Assembly: GCA_007128675.1 (NCBI GenBank)
Contig: SKWY01000078.1
Location: 1 to 12,146 of the forward strand
DNA length: 12,146 bases
DNA from: Deltaproteobacteria bacterium
GTDB taxonomy: Bacteria; Myxococcota; Myxococcia; SLRQ01
Direction of reading: 5' to 3'
The position numbers were made by a program, and so were the translations under genes. A model generated the notes under the pieces. It was not told the origin of the DNA, searched no databases, and saw only the letters and a list, made by a program, of their open reading frames with translations. Shown piece by piece: positions 6,736 through 12,146 of this stretch (position 1 is the first letter of the stretch; every line of letters begins with the position of its first letter).

Positions 6736-6829
6736 TTAGCATGAGGAATCGCAGGGCGCATTCCCGCAATAGCCCGCGCTCGGGCCCTTCTCTGCCTAGA
6801 GCTGAACGTTCGCTTATGAGCCTAGCCAT
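6611..6829 (-). pseudogene. Transposase N-terminal remnant (integrase-core type), copy 1
   Basis: The minus-strand frame contains ALRFLMLTATGWLSRHQQAL followed by LGYLQAE (6677-6757). This resembles the start of a family of integrase-core transposases I recall from myxobacteria and related groups, with the pattern RFL-L---GWLNRHQQ--I-YLQEENRVLREQLG. In the full proteins the frame goes on to an HTH region and a DDE catalytic core. Here, directly after YLQAE, the sequence changes to HSHCANG and runs through the hairpin units to a stop at 6611. No catalytic domain is present, so it is non-functional. The family call rests on about 27 residues but is helped by the independent second copy at 10110-10214. 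Confidence 0.55.
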
Positions 6830-6846
6830 TTGCGTCGTTTTGTGGG

Positions 6847-6863
6847 AGACAATGGCATTGTCT
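6847..6863. promoter_or_regulatory. Perfect 17-bp palindrome (8-1-8), possible operator of the FIST operon
   Basis: AGACAATG-G-CATTGTCT is a perfect inverted repeat of 8-bp arms around one base, 28 bases upstream of the ATG at 6892. The short spacer makes it a poor hairpin but a typical site for a dimeric regulator. No clear -35/-10 pair was found around it. Confidence 0.45.
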
Positions 6864-6891
6864 GGATCTTCTCACACAGGAGCGCTCGTGC

Positions 6892-7083
6892 ATGAATCTC
6901 AAAGACGTTCGTGAGGCTCTACTTCAGGAGCTCGGCGACTCGGCCACAATCTCCTTCATAAATACTCGATTAATCCTCGCTACTGGAGTGGATTTGTACC
7001 AGGAGGAAGAGCCGGAGACAGGACAGATGGAAAGACTTCTAGTTGCTCTTCGAGAGATGGGCTATTCCGCTGGGGAGAAATAA
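6892..7083 (+). CDS. Small hypothetical protein upstream of the FIST gene
   Basis: A 63-residue acidic protein. AGGAG at 6878-6882, 9 bases before the ATG, is a strong ribosome site, and the stop overlaps the next start (TAATG), so the frame is very likely translated and coupled to the FIST gene. It has no signal peptide, membrane helix or cysteines. The middle, SATISFINTRLILATGVDL (17-35), looks like a folded core; the segment DLYQEEEPETGQMERLLVAL predicts an acidic loop then a helix, and GYSAGEK is the tail. I do not recognise a family. Being tightly linked to a stand-alone FIST sensor, it may be a partner or regulator of that protein; this is inference from position only. Confidence 0.7.
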   Translation: MNLKDVREALLQELGDSATISFINTRLILATGVDLYQEEEPETGQMERLLVALREMGYSAGEK

Positions 7084-8207
7084 TGAAGACCGCGTACGCC
7101 GCTTCTGGGCACACAGAAATTGTTGACTCCTCATTGGCAGTCGAGGATCTTTTCTCGCAGCTTGGAGAGATTGATCCTGCCGCGATCTTCATCTTCAATT
7201 CCATTAAGCAGGATGGAAGTGAGCTCGCGGAGCGCTTCGACTCGAGATGGCCGAAGGCCGAGATTGTGGGCTGCTCCACGGCTGGCGAGATTTCGGACAA
7301 GCGGTCTGGGCTCGATGGGGTAAGCGTTCTCGCCCTGGAAAGAACCGTAGTAGGCAAGTGCACCGCCGCGATCGCCGACTTTTCGTCAGGGATTGATCAG
7401 GGAGTGGAGGAAGCCATACGGTCGATCGAGGCTACCACGGGCCCTTTGCGCGAGTTGGATCCCAAGCGGTGGGTAGGCATCGTGCTCATCGAGGGCACGC
7501 ATGGCTCCGAGGAGCGCACCAACCAGCTTCTTGGAAACGTTGCGCCAATGCTCTCATTCGTTGGGGGCTCGGCAGGAGACTCGCTTGCTTTTGAGGAAAC
7601 CCTCATCTACCAACCGGATAAGAGCACGACACGAGGAGCCGCGCTCATCCTTATGGAGATGAAGCGTCCGTTTCACATATTGAAGACCTGTCACTTCGAG
7701 CCGACCGAAAAGAAGCTCGTTCCTAATAAGGTGCGTGGACGCCTTGTGCAGGAATTCAATGGCAGGCCTGCTGCCGAAGCATATGCGGAGGCTATTGGTG
7801 TATCGGAGAAGGAGCTAGGCCCCGCCGTCTTCTTCCCCAATCCTGTCGGGCTTATGATCGATGGCTCCCCTTGGCTGCGAAGCCCCGCACCGTTTGGACA
7901 CGAGGGTTCATCGATAGCCTTTGCTTGCGAGGTGCCAGAGGGTGCGCAGCTCTATCTCATGCGTCGCGCTTGCCCCATAATAGAAGACTCGCATGACGCG
8001 CTACAAAAGGCTCTGGAGACTTTGGGCAGCCAGATACAGGCCGGGCTCTTCTTCAGCTGCGCCTACAGACGTTTGGAAATGGACGCAGAAGGCTCTCACG
8101 AGGACTTTGTGAGCCTGCTCGATTTTCCCGCCGCCGGTTTCCATACCCACGGAGAGTCTTGGCTTGGGCACATCAATCAGACGATGACATCGCTGCTAAT
8201 CGGCTAA
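7083..8207 (+). CDS. FIST domain sensor protein (FIST_N + FIST_C), stand-alone
   Basis: A 374-residue protein with the two-part FIST sensory module. FIST_N (about 30-215) shows the signature VGCSTAGEIS (62-71) and the glycine-rich VGGSAGD (160-166). FIST_C (about 225-365) shows FFPNPVGLMIDGS, GLFFSCAYRR (321-330), AGFHTHGE (351-358) and the end motif HINQTMTSLL. FIST domains are proposed to bind small ligands, perhaps amino acids, and are often fused or linked to histidine kinases, diguanylate cyclases or chemotaxis receptors. Here there is no fused output domain and none next door, apart from the 63-residue protein it is coupled to (TAATG overlap, GGGGAG at 7072-7077). No signal peptide is seen, so it is probably cytoplasmic. 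Length and motifs are complete, so the gene looks intact. Confidence 0.92.
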   Translation: MKTAYAASGHTEIVDSSLAVEDLFSQLGEIDPAAIFIFNSIKQDGSELAERFDSRWPKAEIVGCSTAGEISDKRSGLDGVSVLALERTVVGKCTAAIADFSSGIDQGVEEAIRSIEATTGPLRELDPKRWVGIVLIEGTHGSEERTNQLLGNVAPMLSFVGGSAGDSLAFEETLIYQPDKSTTRGAALILMEMKRPFHILKTCHFEPTEKKLVPNKVRGRLVQEFNGRPAAEAYAEAIGVSEKELGPAVFFPNPVGLMIDGSPWLRSPAPFGHEGSSIAFACEVPEGAQLYLMRRACPIIEDSHDALQKALETLGSQIQAGLFFSCAYRRLEMDAEGSHEDFVSLLDFPAAGFHTHGESWLGHINQTMTSLLIG

Positions 8208-8218
8208 CGCCCATGAGC

Positions 8219-8620
8219 CTATCGCAGGTGGCGTTCTCCGAGGGGTATGATCTTCGAGAGGTACTCGGACTTGATGGGGAGCACTGAGTTCAGGATCTTC
8301 CCGACCTCGCGTTGCTCCCGACGGCGAGGGAGATCGATGGCGCCGCGTCCGCGGCTGTTCTTTTCCTGCTCAATGGCCTTGCGCACGAGCCTGGAGAGGC
8401 GGTCCTGAAGGAAATCCATCGGTGACAAGCTGTCGGGCTCCCCCGCAGAGCGGTCCTCCGGGAAGCTTGCGTGAAACGAATCCCGAGCCAGCGCGTCCGG
8501 TTCGTCGGCCCGCGGGAGCGTCCGACCACCTAGACGCGTGCTCCGCCGCTCGAGAAGTCGTGCTATGGTGACGCAGGCCGGTGTTCGCGCCGCCCAAATG
8601 CCTGACTGCAGTATCCTCAC
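8219..8620 (-). CDS. Hypothetical protein, doubtful; possibly a 3' gene remnant
   Basis: An open minus-strand frame of 133 codons from a GTG at 8620, convergent with the FIST gene (11-base gap) and divergent from the cysteine-rich protein gene. Codons in the second half are strongly GC-ending, as in real genes here, and the translation is charged and helical: MDFLQDRLSRLVRKAIEQEK (68-87), then RRREQREVGKILNSVLP and KSEYLSKIIPLGER. There is no signal peptide, membrane helix or motif I can name. No good ribosome site precedes the GTG; the internal ATG at 8419 would give only 66 residues. It may be a small gene or the surviving C-terminal part of a larger one. Confidence 0.4.
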   Translation of the reverse strand: MRILQSGIWAARTPACVTIARLLERRSTRLGGRTLPRADEPDALARDSFHASFPEDRSAGEPDSLSPMDFLQDRLSRLVRKAIEQEKNSRGRGAIDLPRRREQREVGKILNSVLPIKSEYLSKIIPLGERHLR

Positions 8621-8677
8621 CGCTCTTTCTTCCCCATTTCAGCTAGTGCACCGAGCGCGTGCAAACATGAGGGTCCA

Positions 8678-9997
8678 ATGTCTTACGAAACTCAACATCT
8701 TCGATTTCGCAACTTCCATTTGATGCTGGGCCGAAACGTCCTTGGAACTGCTGCTGTCTTGTTCATCGTTGGTATCCTCGCGTCCAACGCTTCCTGCGGG
8801 ACAGGAGCAGAAGGTACCGAAGGCAACGCTTGCCACGAGGATGGAAGCTGCGATGAGGGCCTAGTCTGTGACGAGGGAATATGTGTCGACCAAGGCGAGG
8901 AGGACGAGAAGGGCACCGAAGGCAACGCTTGCCACGAGGATGGCAGCTGTGATGAGGGCCTAGTCTGTGACGAGGGAATATGTGTCGACCAAGGCGAGGA
9001 GGACGAGAAGGGTACCGAAGGCAACGCTTGCCACGAGGATGGAAGCTGCGATGAGGGCCTCGTTTGTGTCGATGACCTGTGCCAACAGGTCAGCGGAGAG
9101 GATTGTGAGCAGGACTGTTCCGAGCTCGACGGTTGGTACGACGTGGGTGATGCCTATGATTGTTGTGACGACAACACGCTTTGCATCTGTCAGAACCAGG
9201 AATACCAGTCCTACGGGTGCGTCGCTCTCGAGTGTGTGTACGAGGTTACCGACGAACGCACCACGCTAAGCGAATGTGAAACATGTGATGAAGAGAGTTC
9301 TTGCGCTATCGGTGAGTGCATTGAAGACCAGTGCGTAACTAGCAATCTCGATGCAGGCACGCCCTGCGAAGTCGACGGCGAACAGGAAGGGGAGTGTGAC
9401 GGTGAGGGACAATGCATCGAGGTCGAGAGCAATGGGTACCAACTTGGTGATGTAGGCCCAGCTGGCGGAACCATATTCTATGACAAGGGCCACTACAGCA
9501 AGGATGACGACCCAGACGCATGGCGATATTTGGAGCTAGCGCCACTACAGACTGAATGGGAGACAAAACCCTGGGGCGGCCAAGGCACGGATATCCTCGC
9601 GGTCGAAGACGAAGCCTCTTTTGAGATCGGGATGGGTAAGCATAACACCTCTACAATTGTGTCAGCGCTTGGAGATGCTGATGGCGGCGAGTATGCGGCC
9701 AATCTCTGCTGGACTCTAGCGGTGGAAGAATTCTCCGACTGGTTCCTTCCCTCGAGGGAGGAGATGAGACTTCTGGTCAATAGGTATAATAGAGGCGACC
9801 TTCCGAGTTTTGCTCCCCCACCACAGAGGAATTCCAATTGGTATTGGATATCCAATCAGAACTCTGCAAGCATGGCGCAAATCGGAACGTTTCGAATTCT
9901 CCATGGTTCCCCACACGGCAGCATTAGTGGCTATTTCAAGGACGGTAGGCATGATACACCAGAGATCCTCCGGATTCGCTGCGTAAGAAGATTCTGA
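8678..9997 (+). CDS. Secreted cysteine-rich protein with 99-bp tandem repeats and DUF1566-like C-terminal domain
   Basis: A 439-residue exported protein. A hydrophobic segment (VLGTAAVLFIVGILAS, 21-36) precedes SNASC40; Cys40 could be lipidated, but Asn at -3 is not a normal lipobox, so cleavage without lipidation is possible. Three 33-residue repeats follow (46-78, 79-111, and a partial third from 112) of the form GTEGNACHEDGSCDEGLVC plus an acidic linker. A second cysteine-rich stretch (about 130-248, for example CDEESSCAIGEC) suggests many disulfides. The C-terminal domain (about 253-438) has GDVGPAGGTIFYDKG, WGGQGTDI, NTSTIV, FSDWFLPSREEM, NWYWISNQ and RIRCVRRF, the pattern of DUF1566/Lcl-type surface domains. 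GAGGG (8669-8673) is only 4 bases from ATG 8678; ATG 8723 gives a more usual signal length and overlaps the stop of a short frame (TGATG). The role is unknown, probably cell surface. Confidence 0.85.
   Translation: MSYETQHLRFRNFHLMLGRNVLGTAAVLFIVGILASNASCGTGAEGTEGNACHEDGSCDEGLVCDEGICVDQGEEDEKGTEGNACHEDGSCDEGLVCDEGICVDQGEEDEKGTEGNACHEDGSCDEGLVCVDDLCQQVSGEDCEQDCSELDGWYDVGDAYDCCDDNTLCICQNQEYQSYGCVALECVYEVTDERTTLSECETCDEESSCAIGECIEDQCVTSNLDAGTPCEVDGEQEGECDGEGQCIEVESNGYQLGDVGPAGGTIFYDKGHYSKDDDPDAWRYLELAPLQTEWETKPWGGQGTDILAVEDEASFEIGMGKHNTSTIVSALGDADGGEYAANLCWTLAVEEFSDWFLPSREEMRLLVNRYNRGDLPSFAPPPQRNSNWYWISNQNSASMAQIGTFRILHGSPHGSISGYFKDGRHDTPEILRIRCVRRF
8813..9060 (+). repeat. Three in-frame 99-bp tandem repeats
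   Basis: Units begin at 8813, 8912 and 9011. Units 1 and 2 differ at only 3 of 99 bases (GGTACC/GGCACC and GGAAGCTGC/GGCAGCTGT). Unit 3 is identical to unit 1 for its first 50 bases, then diverges. Each full unit encodes 33 residues with four cysteines and an acidic DQGEEDEK linker. The near-identity at silent sites points to recent duplication or ongoing exchange between units. Confidence 0.95.
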
Positions 9998-10066
9998 TGC
10001 TGCTCTGCAAACGTATGCCACAAACATGATCACAGTGCTGTCGGGCTCGAGTAACGTCAATCCGTG

Positions 10067-10200
10067 ACTTCGCCGAGACCCGTAGAGAAGGCCGCTATGT
10101 GGCTCTATCTCACGGTGCACCGTTGGCGCAGTGCGAGTGCTTGGCTTGAAGGTAAGCGAGGGCAGCTTGCTGTTGCCGATTGAGCCAGCCGGCGGCACTA
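10067..10200 (-). repeat. Hairpin-rich dispersed repeat, copy 2 (one ~66-bp unit plus transposase fragment)
   Basis: It aligns with 6539-6735 in the same orientation, sharing GCCGAGAC-CGTA, then GGCGCAGTGCGAGTGCT, TGAAGGTA, TGCCGA-TGAGCCAGCC and GGCA. It has one unit instead of two. Its stems are GGCCGC-TAT-GTGGCT (10090-10104, two G-T pairs), flanked by GAGA/TCTC pairing (10085-10088 with 10108-10111), and TGCaCC-GTT-GGcGCA (10116-10130, one mismatch). Confidence 0.65.
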
Positions 10201-10214
10201 AGAATGGGCAAATG
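10110..10214 (-). pseudogene. Transposase N-terminal remnant (integrase-core type), copy 2
   Basis: The minus-strand frame reads LPILSAAGWLNRQQQAALAY then LQAKHSHCANGAP and a stop at 10110. It is closely similar to the remnant at 6677-6757 and closer than that copy to the GWLNRHQQ pattern of full-length transposases. It has no start codon, an in-frame stop just upstream, and no catalytic core. Like copy 1 it switches to HSHCANG right after YLQA, so the two fragments share the same breakpoint. Confidence 0.5.
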
Positions 10215-10343
10215 AGGGGATTAGGCGTCCTCCATCGAGGATAGCGTCCGTACATTCGCATGCCACAATATGGCTCGATCGGGTTTTGGGACAGGACGGG
10301 ACGGGCCCGAATGGCAGTTAGCAATATTCAGAAGCCCGTCTGG
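10215..10343. other. Intergenic, no gene seen
   Basis: This lies between the transposase remnant and the end of the minus-strand DUF2141 gene. No terminator with a clear stem and T-run was found for the minus-strand operon. Confidence 0.4.
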
Positions 10344-10853
10344 CTAAAAGTAGATCATCTCGATGACGAGCTGCTTCTCTTCGTCGGTGAACAGGAAATC
10401 AGCGTCGTGGAAAGTAGGCTTTCGAAGCATTCTATTCTTGCCTCCAGAGACACCTACTCCTTCTCTCGGGATACCGACGAGATTCGTGTCGAGTCTTTCG
10501 TTTTCGTTCTCGTCATGGACGACGGCGACCGCGTAACGGCCGGGCGCAATACTCCGGAAACGAATCTGCAAAGGCTCGCCGTCCAAAGGAAGAATCTTGG
10601 TGCGGAGAGCCTTTTCGTGCTCGTCGGGAAAACCATCCGGCTGTTCGAAGAGAGCAATCAAGAGCTGGCCTTCGGAATTGCGTAGACCGCGTACCAGGAT
10701 CACGATTTCGCCCTGGCTGTCCTTCTGGACAGAACCGTTCTCCGGATGGGCAGAAGGGCTTGAGCCTGCGGACGAAACACCCTCGGTGAGTTCGACGGCG
10801 AGCAACCGCGACGAAAGCAACATGAGGCCGAGTAAAACCGGGAGAGCTTTCAC
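10344..10853 (-). CDS. DUF2141 family secreted protein
   Basis: A 169-residue exported protein. The N-terminus MKALPVLLGLMLLSSRLLAV is a clear signal peptide. The mature part, after a Ser/Gly/Pro linker, carries the DUF2141 pattern: an opening strand EIVILVRGLRNSEGQLLIAL (49-68), then APGRYAVAVVHDENENERLD (103-122), LVGIPREGVGVS and PTFHDADF near the end. The family has no established function; it is thought to form a small beta-sandwich in the envelope. The start is the GTG at 10853, because AGGAGGT lies 6 bases before it and the signal peptide begins there; the longer frame to 10982 would add an Arg-rich stretch that overlaps the upstream gene. It is 11 bases downstream of the carotenoid desaturase stop, so the two are almost certainly one operon, which suggests a link to pigment or membrane handling (inference). 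Confidence 0.88.
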   Translation of the reverse strand: MKALPVLLGLMLLSSRLLAVELTEGVSSAGSSPSAHPENGSVQKDSQGEIVILVRGLRNSEGQLLIALFEQPDGFPDEHEKALRTKILPLDGEPLQIRFRSIAPGRYAVAVVHDENENERLDTNLVGIPREGVGVSGGKNRMLRKPTFHDADFLFTDEEKQLVIEMIYF

Positions 10854-10859
10854 GTGGGC

Positions 10860-10866
10860 ACCTCCT
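10860..10866 (-). promoter_or_regulatory. Strong Shine-Dalgarno AGGAGGT fixing the DUF2141 GTG start
   Basis: Read on the minus strand, AGGAGGT overlaps the TAG stop of the desaturase gene and lies 6 bases before GTG 10853. It settles the start codon and implies coupled translation. Confidence 0.85.
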
Positions 10867-12146
10867 ATGCGCTCATTGCCTTGGAGGCCTCGTCGGCGCT
10901 CTCTTCGGTCGAGGCCCAAGTCGCCATCGCTCCCTTCGATGCTTCGATGATCATATCGGAGGATATCCGTCCCGACTGCCAAATCGTCGGCAGCCCGCTG
11001 CCCGGATGGGTTCCCCCCCCTACGAGGTAGCAGCTATCGACCTCCTCCGACCTGTTGTGGGGCCGATAGTAGAGCATCTGACCGAGATTGTGGCTAAGGT
11101 TGAAGACGCCACCTTGGTACACGTTGAAATGACTCCTCCACTCGAGTGGGGTGATTATGTGCTCTACTTCGATATGCTCCTCGATATCGGTTAAACCAAG
11201 CTTGGTCTTCATCATCTCGATGATCTTGTCCCTCAGGGGAGCTCGGGCGGAACTCCAGTCGATGCTGCCGCTCAGGTTGGCAACCGGAACCAGCACGTAG
11301 AGAGTCGATTTGCCCTCTGGGGCGAGGCCCGGATCGATGATGCTGGCGTTTTGAACGTAGAAGGACGGATCTTCGGATAGCACTTTGGTGATGGCGATAT
11401 CATCCACGTTGGCCTTGTAATCATCGGCGAAGACCACGTTGTGATGCGGAAGCTCCTCGTAACGCTTGCCGACACCGAGATAGATCATGAATATCGAGCA
11501 GGAATACTCGCGCCGAAGCAGGTCCTCATCGGTGTATTTTTGCCGATGCTCGGGTCGCAGAAGATTGCTCATGGCATAGGCGAAGTCCGCGTTGATGACG
11601 ACGTGGTCGGCGTCCACGGAACTCCCATTCTCTAGAATGAGTCCCGTCGCCTTTCCGTTATCAACTCGTATCTCCTTGACCGGGGTCGATAGATGAATCT
11701 TTCCGCCTTCTTCACGCACCACCTTCGCCATGGCATGAGAGATGGCGTTGAGACCGCCGATTGGATGGTGTATTCCCCACTTGTGCTCGATGTACGGGAT
11801 GATGGTGAAAGCAGCCGGGCAAGCCCAGGGCGACATGCCAAGATACTTTGACTGGAAGGCCATCGCGATCCGCATCTCCGGATGCTTGAAGTAGGTTGCC
11901 AGGCGTGCGTAGACGGTCTTTCTCAAGTCGAGATGCGGGATTGCGCGAAAGAAACGAGATGTGAAGAAATTTGAGAATCTGTCGTAAGGAACCGATAGAC
12001 ACGGGTAGAGAGCATCGAACTTCTTTCCCTCCTTGGCCATGAAACGCTCGTAACCTTCGGCGTCTCCCGGAAAGACTCTCTCGATCTCGGTCAACATGCG
12101 CTCCCTATCGCCGGTTGGAAAGAAGTCCACTCCTCCCTTGAAGCGC
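10865..12146 (-). CDS. CrtI-type carotenoid (phytoene) desaturase, 5' end beyond the window
   Basis: The frame is open to the right edge of the window, giving 426 residues of the C-terminal and central parts of a CrtI-family FAD-dependent desaturase or isomerase. Seen in order: TGDRERMLTEIERVFPGDAE, FQSKYLGMSPW, GIHHPIGGLNAISHAMAKVV, GGKIHLSTPVKEI, VDADHVVINADF and the C-terminal FAD-contact motif YLVGGGTHPGSGLPTI. The N-terminal Rossmann GxGxxG motif, expected in this family, must lie past 12146. Such enzymes introduce double bonds into phytoene or related carotenoids at the membrane; exact substrate (phytoene, diapophytoene, a hydroxycarotenoid) cannot be told. A GTG at 12130 is not the start, because coding similarity continues upstream (RFKGG before it). 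An 8-G run (11013-11020) encodes the VGGGT motif. It is followed after 11 bases by the DUF2141 gene. Confidence 0.92.
   Translation of the reverse strand, partial: RFKGGVDFFPTGDRERMLTEIERVFPGDAEGYERFMAKEGKKFDALYPCLSVPYDRFSNFFTSRFFRAIPHLDLRKTVYARLATYFKHPEMRIAMAFQSKYLGMSPWACPAAFTIIPYIEHKWGIHHPIGGLNAISHAMAKVVREEGGKIHLSTPVKEIRVDNGKATGLILENGSSVDADHVVINADFAYAMSNLLRPEHRQKYTDEDLLRREYSCSIFMIYLGVGKRYEELPHHNVVFADDYKANVDDIAITKVLSEDPSFYVQNASIIDPGLAPEGKSTLYVLVPVANLSGSIDWSSARAPLRDKIIEMMKTKLGLTDIEEHIEVEHIITPLEWRSHFNVYQGGVFNLSHNLGQMLYYRPHNRSEEVDSCYLVGGGTHPGSGLPTIWQSGRISSDMIIEASKGAMATWASTEESADEASKAMSA

Noticed and set aside
8813..9060. CRISPR array
   Set aside because: Units are directly adjacent without spacers and encode an in-frame protein repeat.
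9716..10324. Minus-strand ORF of 202 codons
   Set aside because: About half is antisense to the cysteine-rich protein gene and the rest crosses the transposase remnant in a different frame from the conserved GWLNR reading.

Overview
The window looks like part of a chromosome from a myxobacterium-like (Myxococcota/deltaproteobacterial) organism. The case rests on several weak signals: a cysteine-rich secreted protein of the type common in that group, a fragment of a large secreted protein family I associate with myxobacteria (TRLPRN/SEG/TTG/LEC motifs), a FIST sensor gene, a carotenoid desaturase and decayed transposases. GC content is fairly high but, judged by eye, below the roughly 70% usual for well-known myxobacteria, so the exact lineage is uncertain.

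Layout, left to right. (1) 1-1560: a complete TMEM165/GDT1-family membrane transporter gene (263-835), then about 700 bases with no secure gene, only a doubtful small secreted ORF (1070-1384) and a cluster of short GGATCTCG repeats. (2) 1561-4949: a two-gene, translationally coupled operon (ATGA overlap) of an alpha/beta hydrolase and a highly unusual SecA paralogue. The paralogue keeps all the SecA motor motifs but has a shortened helical wing region, lacks the C-terminal zinc tail, and ends in a predicted transmembrane anchor. A soluble hypothetical protein (5092-5718) follows on the same strand. (3) 5719-6840: decayed DNA, with a truncated secreted-protein remnant on the minus strand, then a hairpin-rich repeat joined to a transposase N-terminal fragment. 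(4) 6847-8207: a perfect palindrome, then a small unknown ORF and a stand-alone FIST sensor gene that overlap as TAATG. (5) 8219-9997: a doubtful minus-strand ORF and a secreted cysteine-rich protein with three 99-bp tandem repeats and a DUF1566-like C-terminal domain. (6) 10067-10214: a second copy of the hairpin/transposase repeat in the same orientation, so the two copies bracket segments 4 and 5 as direct repeats. (7) 10344-12146, minus strand: an operon of a CrtI-type carotenoid desaturase (5' end beyond the window) and a DUF2141 secreted protein.

The strongest candidates for something undescribed are the membrane-anchored, wing-less SecA paralogue coupled to a hydrolase, and the repeat family. 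In the repeat family, about 66-bp two-hairpin units keep their pairing despite base changes, and both copies join a transposase fragment at the same point. All family calls come from reading motifs; no database search was run.
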